This document shows positions 11,134 to 22,763 of a DNA stretch of 64,000 nt, one piece after another. The translations under genes and the position numbers were made by a program. The notes under the pieces are model-generated. The model was given only the letters and a program-made list of their open reading frames with translations, did not search any database and was not told where the DNA came from. The stretch's first letter is position 1; each line of letters starts with the position of its first letter. The DNA comes from Siphonodentalium dalli (taxonomy: Eukaryota > Mollusca > Scaphopoda > Gadilida > Siphonodentaliidae), in contig CP136069.1 of assembly GCA_032622095.1 (NCBI GenBank), positions 65,249,319 to 65,313,318 of the forward strand, written 5' to 3'.

Positions 11134-11341
11134 TAATGATGACGTGGCGCGAAGATGCGGATCTTTACTTTGGCTGTGTTCAATTTGTTTTCTTGCATTG
11201 GCACACCATAACGCGACTGTGCATTCAGTATATATCACGGTAGCATTTGGATGTAAGACTTTAAAATAACGAAACTTCCTCATTTTCGCACATTGATACC
11301 ACATGCCTGACAAAACAGTTTTGCGAGGGGAATTTTGCGAA

Positions 11342-11424
11342 AGTACGGTGGCCGAGTGGTTAAGGCGTTGGACTTAAGTTCCAATGGACGCATGTCCGCG
11401 TGGGTTCGAACCCCACCCGTACTA
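11342..11424 (+). tRNA. tRNA-Leu-TAA: tRNA-Leu(UAA), unit 14
   Basis: Consensus copy; terminator 11432-11435. Confidence 0.95.
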
Positions 11425-11687
11425 AGTATAATTTTGACTGTTGAAATGAACAAATATGACGGAAAGAATGACCAAAATTACCATACATTCTGTTTTCATG
11501 TCTGAAAATATAAACTTTTTGCGAGTTAAATAATTATTACCGATATGTCATGACGCCCTAATGCAATAACCATTCTATTTGTGTAAGGAACATTTTCTTA
11601 CTTTGTTTCTGTGTGTGTTATCGCCATATATGCACTCATCTGAACTGTTCAATGAAACGACATTCTGATAGCTGTTTGAAACCAGAC

Positions 11688-11759
11688 GGGGATATAGCTC
11701 AGTGGTAGAGCATTCGACTGCAGATCGAGAGGTCTCCGGTTCGATCCCGGATGTCCCCT
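11688..11759 (+). tRNA. tRNA-Cys-GCA: tRNA-Cys(GCA), unit 14
   Basis: Consensus copy; terminator 11762-11765. Confidence 0.95.
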
Positions 11760-11922
11760 TGTTTTACCACAGTTTGGTTTATACTTGAAATAGAAATTTA
11801 ACACATTTCACTGTTTTGCAATGGCAATTCCATTGCCCATGGAAGAGAGGTGTCGGAAATTCGCACAAAACTAACAAAATCATGCAAATACATAATGAGC
11901 GCATTTTAAAATTACTGTATTT

Positions 11923-11995
11923 CGAGGTTGCCAGGATTCGAACCTGGAATCTTCTGATCCGTAGTCAGACGCGTTATCCGTTGCGCCACAACCCC
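11923..11995 (-). tRNA. tRNA-Arg-ACG: tRNA-Arg(ACG), unit 14
   Basis: Consensus copy; minus-strand TTTT at 11908-11911. Confidence 0.95.
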
Positions 11996-12203
11996 TAATG
12001 ATGACGTGGCGCGAAGATGCGGATCTTTACTTTGGCTGTGTTCAATTTGTTTTCTTGCATTGGCACACCATAACGCGACTGTGCATTCAGTATATATCAC
12101 GGTAGCATTTGGATGTAAGACTTTAAAATAACGAAACTTCCTCATTTTCGCACATTGATACGACATGCCTGACAAAACAGTTTTGCGAGGGGAATTTTGC
12201 GAA

Positions 12204-12286
12204 AGTACGGTGGCCGAGTGGTTAAGGCGTTGGACTTAAGTTCCAATGGACGCATGTCCGCGTGGGTTCGAACCCCACCCGTACTA
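12204..12286 (+). tRNA. tRNA-Leu-TAA: tRNA-Leu(UAA), unit 15
   Basis: Consensus copy; terminator 12294-12297. Confidence 0.95.
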
Positions 12287-12549
12287 AGTATAATTTTGAC
12301 TGTTGAAATGAACAAATATGACGGAAAGAATGACCAAAATTACCATACATTCTGTTTTCATGTCTGAAAATATAAACTTTTTGCGAGTTAAATAATTATT
12401 ACCGATATGTCATGACGCCCTAATGCAATAACCATTCTATTTGTGTAAGGAACATTTTCTTACTTTGTTTCTGTGTGTGTTATCGCCATATATGCACTCA
12501 TCTGAACTGTTCAATGAAACGACATTCTGATAGCTGTTTGAAACCAGAC

Positions 12550-12621
12550 GGGGATATAGCTCAGTGGTAGAGCATTCGACTGCAGATCGAGAGGTCTCCG
12601 GTTCGATCCCGGATGTCCCCT
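12550..12621 (+). tRNA. tRNA-Cys-GCA: tRNA-Cys(GCA), unit 15
   Basis: Consensus copy; terminator 12624-12627. Confidence 0.95.
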
Positions 12622-12784
12622 TGTTTTACCACAGTTTGGTTTATACTTGAAATAGAAATTTAACACATTTCACTGTTTTGCAATGGCAATTCCATTGCCC
12701 ATGGAAGAGAGGTGTCGGAAATTCGCACAAAACTAACAAAATCATGCAAATACATAATGAGCGCATTTTAAAATTACTGTATTT

Positions 12785-12857
12785 CGAGGTTGCCAGGATT
12801 CGAACCTGGAATCTTCTGATCCGTAGTCAGACGCGTTATCCGTTGCGCCACAACCCC
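12785..12857 (-). tRNA. tRNA-Arg-ACG: tRNA-Arg(ACG), unit 15
   Basis: Consensus copy; minus-strand TTTT at 12770-12773. Confidence 0.95.
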
Positions 12858-13065
12858 TAATGATGACGTGGCGCGAAGATGCGGATCTTTACTTTGGCTG
12901 TGTTCAATTTGTTTTCTTGCATTGGCACACCATAACGCGACTGTGCATTCAGTATATATCACGGTAGCATTTGGATGTAAGACTTTAAAATAACGAAACT
13001 TCCTCATTTTCGCACATTGATACGACATGCCTGACAAAACAGTTTTGCGAGGGGAATTTTGCGAA

Positions 13066-13148
13066 AGTACGGTGGCCGAGTGGTTAAGGCGTTGGACTTA
13101 AGTTCCAATGGACGCATGTCCGCGTGGGTTCGAACCCCACCCGTACTA
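13066..13148 (+). tRNA. tRNA-Leu-TAA: tRNA-Leu(UAA), unit 16
   Basis: Consensus copy; terminator 13156-13159. Confidence 0.95.
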
Positions 13149-13411
13149 AGTATAATTTTGACTGTTGAAATGAACAAATATGACGGAAAGAATGACCAAA
13201 ATTACCATACATTCTGTTTTCATGTCTGAAAATATAAACTTTTTGCGAGTTAAATAATTATTACCGATATGTCATGACGCCCTAATGCAATAACCATTCT
13301 ATTTGTGTAAGGAACATTTTCTTACTTTGTTTCTGTGTGTGTTATCGCCATATATGCACTCATCTGAACTGTTCAATGAAACGACATTCTGATAGCTGTT
13401 TGAAACCAGAC

Positions 13412-13483
13412 GGGGATATAGCTCAGTGGTAGAGCATTCGACTGCAGATCGAGAGGTCTCCGGTTCGATCCCGGATGTCCCCT
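13412..13483 (+). tRNA. tRNA-Cys-GCA: tRNA-Cys(GCA), unit 16, last Cys copy
   Basis: Consensus copy; terminator 13486-13489. Confidence 0.95.
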
Positions 13484-13646
13484 TGTTTTACCACAGTTTG
13501 GTTTATACTTGAAATAGAAATTTAACACATTTCACTGTTTTGCAATGGCAATTCCATTGCCCATGGAAGAGAGGTGTCGGAAATTCGCACAAAACTAACA
13601 AAATCATGCAAATACATAATGAGCGCATTTTAAAATTACTGTATTT

Positions 13647-13719
13647 CGAGGTTGCCAGGATTCGAACCTGGAATCTTCTGATCCGTAGTCAGACGCGTTA
13701 TCCGTTGCGCCACAACCCC
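13647..13719 (-). tRNA. tRNA-Arg-ACG: tRNA-Arg(ACG), unit 16, last Arg copy
   Basis: Consensus copy; minus-strand TTTT at 13632-13635. Confidence 0.95.
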
Positions 13720-13927
13720 TAATGATGACGTGGCGCGAAGATGCGGATCTTTACTTTGGCTGTGTTCAATTTGTTTTCTTGCATTGGCACACCATAACGC
13801 GACTGTGCATTCAGTATATATCACGGTAGCATTTGGATGTAAGACTTTAAAATAACGAAACTTCCTCATTTTCGCACATTGATACGACATGCCTGACAAA
13901 ACAGTTTTGCGAGGGGAATTTTGCGAA

Positions 13928-14010
13928 AGTACGGTGGCCGAGTGGTTAAGGCGTTGGACTTAAGTTCCAATGGACGCATGTCCGCGTGGGTTCGAACCCC
14001 ACCCGTACTA
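13928..14010 (+). tRNA. tRNA-Leu-TAA: tRNA-Leu(UAA), truncated unit 17
   Basis: Intact tRNA in the last, truncated unit; terminator 14018-14021. The unit breaks off about 210 bp downstream, before tRNA-Cys would start. Confidence 0.95.
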
Positions 14011-14220
14011 AGTATAATTTTGACTGTTGAAATGAACAAATATGACGGAAAGAATGACCAAAATTACCATACATTCTGTTTTCATGTCTGAAAATATAAA
14101 CTTTTTGCGAGTTAAATAATTATTACCGATATGTCATGACGCCCTAATGCAATAACCATTCTATTTGTGTAAGGAACATTTTCTTACTTTGTTTCTGTGT
14201 GTGTTATCGCCATATATGCA

Positions 14221-15350
14221 AATATAACGAAACTAAACTTTTTTCTATTTACGTAGATGTCATGATATCAAAATAACGAAACTGAGATTATCTTGAAATA
14301 GAAACGGATAGATAAGTCCCTTTTTCAAATAGTAGTTCATTTTGTTTTCACGTTTTCAAAATTGTCCATTTTTTCGCTCCTTTTTTTTTTCGACTCTTTA
14401 TTTCATAGAATAAATCATTACATGTGCGATGGAATTGTATCACGGACAATGTATTTTCAACCACACATGTTCTAATATTAGGACTTCGTCGTGCGTCCAA
14501 AGTATATGTAAACGGATTTGAAAATCTATTTTCGCGCAAGTTGAGTTATCCCCTCTCTCTGCTTCAACCAGGTATTCTGTCTACCCTCGATCTGCTCCGG
14601 CTATATTCGCAATACCAGGCATGTTTTGGGGGAGAGGTCACCATGCAGCTGTAATCAACCACTGTATCAACTACGTTCTTTTAGCACGACACAGTATTTA
14701 TGTAGGTGGCCCATTGGTCGATCCGTTCCGTCCAGGTTTACATCTCATTTGCATATATAACTGGTTATCAAATGTTACGGTGTAATTTAAACGTCACAAA
14801 CTGTGCTAAAATGTAGAGTTATGTCTCTTACACTGCACTATACCGTAGAGTGTCACGTTATACGGATAGTCATATCATCTCCATATTCAAATCGGTCGAT
14901 GCTCATCAGTTACATTGTTGGTTCTGCTAGTCTGCTATGATGTTGGTGGGTCCTCCCGAATTACTATGGGTGCTGTTAGGGCAAACTGATGCCGTTACGA
15001 TCAAGTACCATTATTTTTCTAAAGTTACATGTACTCGTTCTCTGTGTTTGGCTAATCAGAGCGAATTGAGAAAACGCCAATGTCTGTATGATACATTAAA
15101 GCACAATATTTGCTGCGCTGGTGTTTGAAAAAAAGGAAATGAATAACGATCTTGATTATAGTCGATTTGCAAAACCAATAGGAACAGTATTAAAATATTT
15201 CGCAATATGTATATGTGTTTTTGAATATTTGATACATATATATAACGTTTTTTTTCTGGATATGTGCAGGTTATCAAAACACTGCGAACATTACAACTTT
15301 AGAAAACGTAACTGTGCCTTTTCTTAACAGCATCAGTTTGCCACAACAGG
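14221..15350. other. Unique sequence right of the tRNA array; no gene recognised
   Basis: Only short open frames without recognisable domains or splice structure. The word AATAACGAAACT occurs at about 14271-14282 and also in every array unit (near unit position 58), so this flank may carry a decayed piece of the unit. Confidence 0.5.
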
Positions 15351-15363
15351 ATCATAGAAATTC

Positions 15364-15673
15364 GGGGCCTGGTGGCTCAGTTAGTTAGGGGTACGATTCC
15401 AAGCCGTATCGCACTCCAGCGCTGGCGATTAGGGTTTAAATCCACATGTTTCCATCGAGGACTTGATCATTCGAAATCGTTAGATGGTGGAGTTGCTAGT
15501 TAATCGCCGATGGGCGGTGGTTTGTCGCACATGGTCGACGAGTTTATCAGCCATTGAAATCACTGTTAGATTAGCCGTAAGAGTGCGGATTTCCTCCACC
15601 ACTAAACTTGCAATGTCGTGACATGGCCTTAGTTGCTGAAAGCGACATTAAACCCCAATCTATAAACCAATAA
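15364..15673 (+). mobile_element. tRNA-derived SINE, full-length copy with target-site duplication
   Basis: The head GGGGCCTGGTGGCTCAG resembles a tRNA 5' half with an A box, and GGGTTTAAATCC further on resembles a B box. A conserved body follows (gtggagttgctag, tttatcagccattgaaatc, aatgtcgtgacatggc) and then the tail gaaagcgacattaaacccc with an A-rich end. A 13-bp direct repeat with one mismatch flanks it at 15351-15363 and 15674-15686, as expected for LINE-mobilised insertion. Two relatives lie at 28240-28401 and 28543-28747. Confidence 0.85.
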
Positions 15674-15686
15674 ATCATATAAATTC

Positions 15687-17370
15687 AGCAGGACCCACCA
15701 GCATCATATCACATTAACAGGACCACTTAAGGCCTATGGGAAGCAGTGAATATATGTGACAAGAACATTTAGACCAAGTGCCAATACATGCACTATAGTG
15801 GATAATTTAAGCAAGTTTCAGTTCATGTTATCTCTATAGTTTTCATTGACAATGAAAAAGCATACAACTATTTTATGAATATTTTGAACTCTGCGGGTCC
15901 TCTAAAATCCGAAGATATACCACACAATTCCTATGTCCAGTCAATAGGAAATTGAACATTAAATTAAAAATAAACACCACCGTCATAAACTCAATCATTC
16001 AAAGCAGGACAAGCGCTATATGTATTTGGTGAGATATAATGAGAAAATGTTGAAAATGGGGTTCAAACATTTGTTTTGATTGACTAACTTTCTGCTGATT
16101 GGAACTACTTCAGCAGTGATTTGATTGGAAGCCAAACTCTTCATTTGCAAACACAGTTCAATATGTCTTTCCATAGGGCATGACATGTGTATTTTGTTAT
16201 TGCTTTTTATTAATTTCCTCAAACAAAAATTAAGTTTACATTACCATAGAAGAGACCCCCTCAAAACACTGTTAGAATATATAGCTTATATATATAATGT
16301 AAGAACGTGATTATAATACAGATCGCACATAAAACTTATAAAATCATGCTTTTCAAGCCAATGTTTACTTTTTCGGTCATTGGGGTTATTATAATGCCGA
16401 CCCCAAATCGGTGAGCAGTCGTCAACAATGACATATATAGCTTTTTGCTTATTTATTCCCATAAAAAGCTGACTGTATTCTTATTTATTTTCATAAAATC
16501 TGCCGATAATTTGACTAGCTCACGCAGCACATTAAGTCAGCCCAATATAAATTTCCAAGCACTTAGCAACGATAACGTGATTGACAAAATAACTGGCTTC
16601 AGATGGCATTCGGCTGAACTTTGAAAACCACACCCAATTACTCTGCTGATCGCTTTTTTTGGAGATTAGGTCAACAATTTGTGACATCTTGTTCTTGTTA
16701 CAGTCTGTGTGTTATTGGGGTATGAAATGTGTGGCCCAATTGGCAGTTGACCAATCACCGAACATGATTTAGTGGTAACACAGACGGGCTTTGCAAATAG
16801 TCAAAGCTGTTCCATGGACTCAGTTTGAGTTGAAAAGTTGTTGTAAATTGAGATTCGTGTGCACGCGATCAACAACACAAAGCCCGACGCACGGTTAACA
16901 ATCGGCACAAACTTTACGAGTTTTTTTTATCGCAAATCTGGCATTTTTATGTGGAAGATAAATATTATCGGAGTTAATATTTAGATGTAAATTATATTTA
17001 TAGGATTTATACACTTGACAGGAACGATTAGATCACATAATTGAATGTTAGACAACAATTTTTACAAGATTTTCATCAACATTTCTGATGCACCCATGCA
17101 GTAAAATTGTGAAGCTTAATACCATTACTAAATTGTCTGGCAATCGGATCACTGTTGGAGCGTTCTTGTGACGAAAAAACATTCTAACTGATGCGCCCAC
17201 AAAATCGGATTTAGTTTACTTGTTCATTCTTGAAATCGAGAACAAGACATTCTAAAACTGCTACCGATATAACGCCGAACCGGACACCAAAAGCGCAACA
17301 GGTTTGTACCGATTGCAGCCTGTGGTAACAGAGGTGATCATAATTTCATACCTCAAACCGACACGGGACA
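15687..17370. other. Intergenic sequence without recognised features
   Basis: AT-rich, with only short open frames of about 70 codons or fewer. None shows a domain, signal peptide or convincing splice sites. Confidence 0.5.
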
Positions 17371-17374
17371 TTAA

Positions 17375-17732
17375 CCCTTTACCCAACAGAACGGCCCTGT
17401 GCCAATGCATTCTCTTATATATGCGAGTCGACCATAGGTCGCCTCGCATATATAAGAGAATGCATTGGCTTAACACATATTAAAACTGATAAAATTATCA
17501 AAGAATGTAGAAAAATATTATAAAAAATGTTAAAAAATGTAAGAAAAAATTATAAAATTGTTAAAGAATGTAAGAAAAATGGTAAAAAGTGTTAAAAAAG
17601 ATTTTTTTTTTTGGCCAATGCATTCTCTTATATATGCGAGGCGACCTATGGCCGACTCGCATATATAAGAGAATGCATTGGCACAGGGCATAACTGTAAC
17701 CATCACAATGTGGTCAATGAACCGGTTCCAAC
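17375..17732. mobile_element. piggyBac-type MITE with two hairpins (copy 1, right end lost)
   Basis: The left end reads TTAA-CCCTTTACCC, the TTAA target site plus CCC terminus typical of piggyBac elements. Two 69-nt hairpins follow at 17401-17469 and 17614-17682. Each has 27-bp arms (GCCAATGCATTCTCTTATAT...) and an inner stem. The hairpins are separated by an A/T-rich spacer with repeated GTTAAAAAATGTAAGAAAAA-like words. The right end follows copy 2 as far as about 17732 and then diverges, so the terminal repeat is missing there. Confidence 0.75.
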
Positions 17733-17813
17733 AGGTCATGAAGCATCCGTCTCAGTAACTTTGTCTATCTTACCATCTAACGTTGGAACTTAGTTGAACG
17801 CGAAGAGGCCGTA

Positions 17814-20800
17814 TAGTCCGGGAGCAAATAGGGGTACCCTTGCACCCCCCTGGGACTTAACTTCACCCCACTCATTTTGTTCCTTATTATGTCCTTCAAC
17901 TTTTAAGCAATGTTAACAAGAAAAAAAAGTGGCCGTGTAGGCTCCAGACAAGATGGCGTCCATCATGGCCGCCGTTTTTCAGCCCAGACCCTAAGTCAGT
18001 TTTATGCAAATTATAGCGGTAAAATCTTGTAAAATGTATACAAATGTATATATTTTCGTGAAGCTGAGACATAATGACACATTTTTGAGCCAAAATTGAA
18101 ACTCAACATCCAAGATGGCCGCCAAAATGGCCACCGGAAGTTGAAAATATAACATTTTTTCACAAATATCTTCTAAATCAATTCATGATGTTTGGAACTG
18201 GTTGAGTAATGCAACTTTATTTTGTGTTTTGTATATTAACTGATAATTGGAGCAACGAAATATGTAATTATTGGGGTCCTAACCCCTTCTGACCCCTCAA
18301 AAATTCGATTTTACAGAATGCGGTATAAAATTTCACAAAAAATCACAATTGGGATTCTAGTCATATTTCAACAAGAAATGAACAGAACTTTATAATGTAA
18401 GTGAGGCATATCATTAACTATTAATGTTCCAAATCACTGGGACCAAAATTCTTACTTTGGCTCAAAATGGCTGCCAATATGGCCGCCATAATATGGAAAA
18501 TTGTAAATATTACACCAGCGTATCCTGCAATCGCTTACAAGTTGTGGTTGATGTATACAATTGGCTAATCTGTATTCTATACATTGCATACTAACATGTC
18601 TAATGCACCATGGATCATTTTTACTATTGCCACCCCTGACATCACCAGAAATATGGGATTTTTCTCTCACAAACTTGACAAAAATATTGGCAAAAATTCA
18701 CTTTTCAGGGTTCAACCATTTGTTCAAGTAAACTGCAACAATCTTTGGTATCAAAGGTGTTTATTGTGTTGGCCTATCTTAAGTGTGTCACACTGTGATG
18801 TTTAAAGACTGAAATGCTCAAGATGGCTTCCAAAATGGCAACCAAATTTGTAAAAAGTTAAAAGTTAACATATCCCGAACATTATTCTCTGCGTTATCCG
18901 AAAAAGATAGCAAATTGTGACTCACTTGGTTATTTTACGTATTAGTTAATTAACTGACAAATACGTTCTATTATATTTGTTCCAGTTCCGTATGGGGCAT
19001 GACAAATTCATTTTAAAGTTGCAGTATGGAATTTTGCGGAGAACCTCTTTTGTGATTCTGGCCATATTATTGAAAGGAAATGAGCAGAACTTTGAGACGG
19101 AACTGAGATTAATATGTTTACCTGGATTGACTCTATGGTCATGTGTATGGCGAATAGGTATACATGTAGCGGCTGTATGGTCCATGGTGAGGTGAATATG
19201 TATACAATGAGTGACTGTATGATCGTGAATGTAGTGAATATGTATACATAGAGTGACTTTTTGTCATGCGTCGGGTGTAGGTGTATACCTGGTGTTCATG
19301 CATGGTGACTCGTGGCTGTATCGTCATTTGTGGTATGTACGGGTATAACCAATTATGGCTGCATGATCAGGTGTACGTGTATAAAGTGGGTTACTATGTT
19401 GTCATTTGTGTGGTGTTTATGTACATATGGAGTGACGTGGGTAATGGGTGGGTTATATCTTGGTGGTAATGGGTGGGTTGTATCTTGGGTGGCTATCGCT
19501 TTCTACAATAACTCAAGGGTATGTTAATCAATAAAGAGGTCATGTCAGAGAGTTCTCCATCTTGATGATGTTTATGTAGATGGGGGTGTTAAGCGTGGAA
19601 AGCGACAGCCACCCATTAGCACATAGTCATTACATATATACATAAACACCACAGACATAACAATATAGTGACCCACTGTATACATGTACACCTGATCCAT
19701 GACCACGGATGACCATACAGCCATGCGTCACAATGCAGGCACACCGGGTATACTCCTAAACATGACCCATAACCATATAGTCACTCCCTGTATACCCATT
19801 CATCTCACCATTGGCCATAAGGTCACCCCCTGTATACCTATTCTCCAAATGCATGGTCAAATAGACAATCAATATCTACATCAACACCACAACAATGGCC
19901 ATAAAGTCATTCCGGTATACATATGCACCTCACCAATGGCCATATAGCCACTCGCTTCATACTCATACCCTCACCCATGTCACCTGGTATACTCCTTCAT
20001 CTGACCTATGGCCATATAGTCACCCCGTGTGTACCTATTCAAAACATTCATACATGATCATGGTCAATCCTTGTATACATATTCGCCTCAACATTGGCCA
20101 TGTCACTCCTTGTATCCCTATTTGTCACACCATAGCCGGATAGCCACTCAAGATATACTAATACACCCCATCCATGTCACTATAGTCACTCCATGTATAC
20201 ATGTGCACCTCATCCATGGCCATATAGCCACTCGCTATATACACATATCCCTCGCCCATGACAATAAAGCAACACGTGTTATACTGGTATAACCTACACA
20301 TGACCATACCGCCACGAGTCACCAAACAGGAGCACCAGGTATACTCATACGCCTGACACATGACCATTTAGTCACCCCCTGTATAGATGTTCATTACATT
20401 TGAGACCATACAGTTACTACTGTCTTGTATACCTACATGTTCTCATCTCACTATTAACCATACAGTCACTACTTGTATACCTATTTGACACACATATCCA
20501 TATAACCACTCGATATACATATGCAGCTCACCCTAGACTATAGATTTACTCCAGGTATACATGTAAACCTCACTAATGGCCATTCAGCCCTTCCAGATAT
20601 ACAAAAAAACGCACACACTACCACTCAAACACTCCATACTTGCATATACACCTCACACATGACAATTCAGCAATTCACTGAATAATTATACACGCCATCC
20701 ATGATAATACAGCTAAGCCTTATACACCCACAAATGATAATACATCCACGAGATATATAAATATACATCCCACCATTACCACACGGACACTCCCTGTATA

Positions 20801-22630
20801 ACCACACCCTCGATAATGTCCACCCAGCTTACTCCAGGTATTCATATTCAATCATGACCGTACAGTTATTCCATGTATACCTGTACACATTACCCGTAAC
20901 CATAAAATCACTCCATATTTATCCACACACCCCATCCATGATCATACAGACAACACATGCACATACCTCCCAGGACCTTACAGTCACTCCATATATACAT
21001 AATCAACACATAGATGACCATGTATATATATCCATACACCACACCAATGACCATACAGGTACACCGGTTGCACCCGTACTGAATATACACAATCATACAC
21101 CATAGAGTCACTCCATGCATACCGATTGACCTCACACCTAACCATGACCTCTCCCTGTATACCTAGATGCATCTTACCATGGACAACCCACTAATAACCA
21201 TATAGTCACTCATTGTATACCTACTCACATCACATATGATCATAGAGTAACTCCCTGGCTATGATCTTGGCATCCACACTGTATCATGTTGACATTTTTT
21301 TTATCATAATGGACCAGAATAGCCAAAGATTATGATCCATCTCAGTTCTGTATCAAAGTTCTGCCCATTTCCTTTCAATAAATGTGGCCAAAATTACAAA
21401 AGAGGTTCTCAGCAAAATTGCATACTTTAAAATGAATTTGTCATGCTCCAAAAGGAACTGAGACAACCAGAATAGAACATGTAGTTGTCAGTTAATTAAA
21501 TAACATGTATAATTACCAAGTGAGTGACAATTTGCTACCTTTTCGGATAATGCAGAGAATGTTCGGGATATATGCAAAAAATTAACATTCTACAAATTTG
21601 GTTGCCATTTTGGAAGCCATCTTGAGCAATTCAGTCTATAAACACTGTAGTGTGATACATTTAAAATAGACCAAAACAATAAACACCTTTCAATCCAAAG
21701 ATAGTTATATTTTACCTGAAAAAAATGGTCCAAACCTGAAAAGTGAATTTTTGCCCATATTTATGTCAAGTTTTTGAGAGAAAAGTCCAATATTTTTGAC
21801 GATGTCAGGGGTGACAATAGTAACAATTAACCATGGTGCATCAGACATGTTAGTATTCAATGTATAGAATGCAGAATAGCCAATTTTATACATCAACCAC
21901 AACTTGTAAGCGATTGCAGGACACGCTGGTGTAATATTTACCATTTTCCATATTTTGGCGGCCATATTGGCAGCCATTTTGAGCCAAAGTAAGAATTTTG
22001 GTTCCAGTGATTTGGAATATTAATAGTTAATGATATGCCTCACTTACATTACAAAGTTCTGTTCATTTCTTGTTGAAATATGACTAGAATCCCAATTGTG
22101 ATTTTTTGTGAAATTTTATACCGCATTCGGTAAAATCGAATTTTTGAGGGATCGGAAGGGGTTAGGACCCCAATAATTGCATATTTCGTTGCTCCAATGA
22201 TCAGTTAATATACAAAACACAAAATAAAGTTGCATTACTCAACCAGTTCCAAACAGCATGAATTGATCTAGAAGATATTTGTGAAAAAATGTTATATTTT
22301 CAACTTCCGGTGGCCATTTTGGCGGCCATCTTGGATGGTGAGTTTAAATTTTGGCTCAAAAATGTGTCATTATGTCTCAGCTTCACGAAAATATATCGCA
22401 TTTGTATACATTTTACAAGATTTTCCCGCTATAATTTGCATAAACTGACTTAGGGTCTGGGCTGAAAAACGGCGGCCATGATGGACGCCATTTTGTCTGG
22501 AGTCTACACGGCTACTTTGTTTCTTGTTAACATTGCTTAAAAGTTGAAGGACATAATAAGGATCAAAATGAGTGGGGTGAAGTTAAGTCCCAGGGGGGGT
22601 GCAAGGGTACCCATATTAGCTCCCGGACTA
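17814..22630. mobile_element. Large foldback element with 1.3-kb inverted arms and satellite core
   Basis: The left arm (17814 to about 19130) and right arm (about 21265 to 22630) are inverted copies of each other. Both start from the terminus TAGTCCGGGAGC and then share GGGTACCCTTGCACCCCC and many further blocks. The centre is an irregular satellite in opposite orientations on the two sides. GTA follows both ends and may be a short target duplication. No transposase-like frame is present, so this looks non-autonomous. Arms diverge by many substitutions, so it is not an assembly hairpin. The superfamily is not clear. Confidence 0.8.
19130..21260. repeat. Irregular satellite core, ~40-65 bp spacing, inverted around the centre
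   Basis: The recurring words are GTATACMTATTC, CCATATAGTCACTCC and ATGACCATA. At about 19640-21260 they read on +. At about 19130-19500 the same words read on -, so the satellite takes part in the palindrome, with about 350 bp on one side and 1600 bp on the other. Many short open frames here are by-products of the repeat. Confidence 0.75.
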
Positions 22631-22763
22631 GTATGTACATGTATGGGTTTATGCTATCATTTATTGCTTTAACCAGAGAAGAGTTTGTTACAGTCATCGA
22701 TTCATGTGATTAGGAAGCACCACGCACCTCCTTCACATGAGAGTGCATGTTATCCCCTCTTTT

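Larger units (their letters stand above)
1..14220. repeat. Tandem array of an 862-bp tRNA-Leu/Cys/Arg unit
   Basis: Sixteen complete units plus the first 428 bp of a seventeenth follow each other head to tail with a period of exactly 862 bp, and no indel shifts the register. Each unit has Leu(UAA) on +, Cys(GCA) on + and Arg(ACG) on -, so Cys and Arg converge. Spacers are as conserved as the genes. The few differences seen are single bases: a C/G site at unit position 94, and changes at 153, 548, 9624 and 11084. The window starts inside the array, so its left end is not seen. Its right end is at 14220, inside the Leu-Cys spacer. Confidence 0.98.

Noticed and set aside
610-13899. Repeated 60- and 87-codon open frames in every array unit
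   Set aside because: They overlap tRNA-Arg on one or other strand and repeat only because the unit repeats. No protein-like features.
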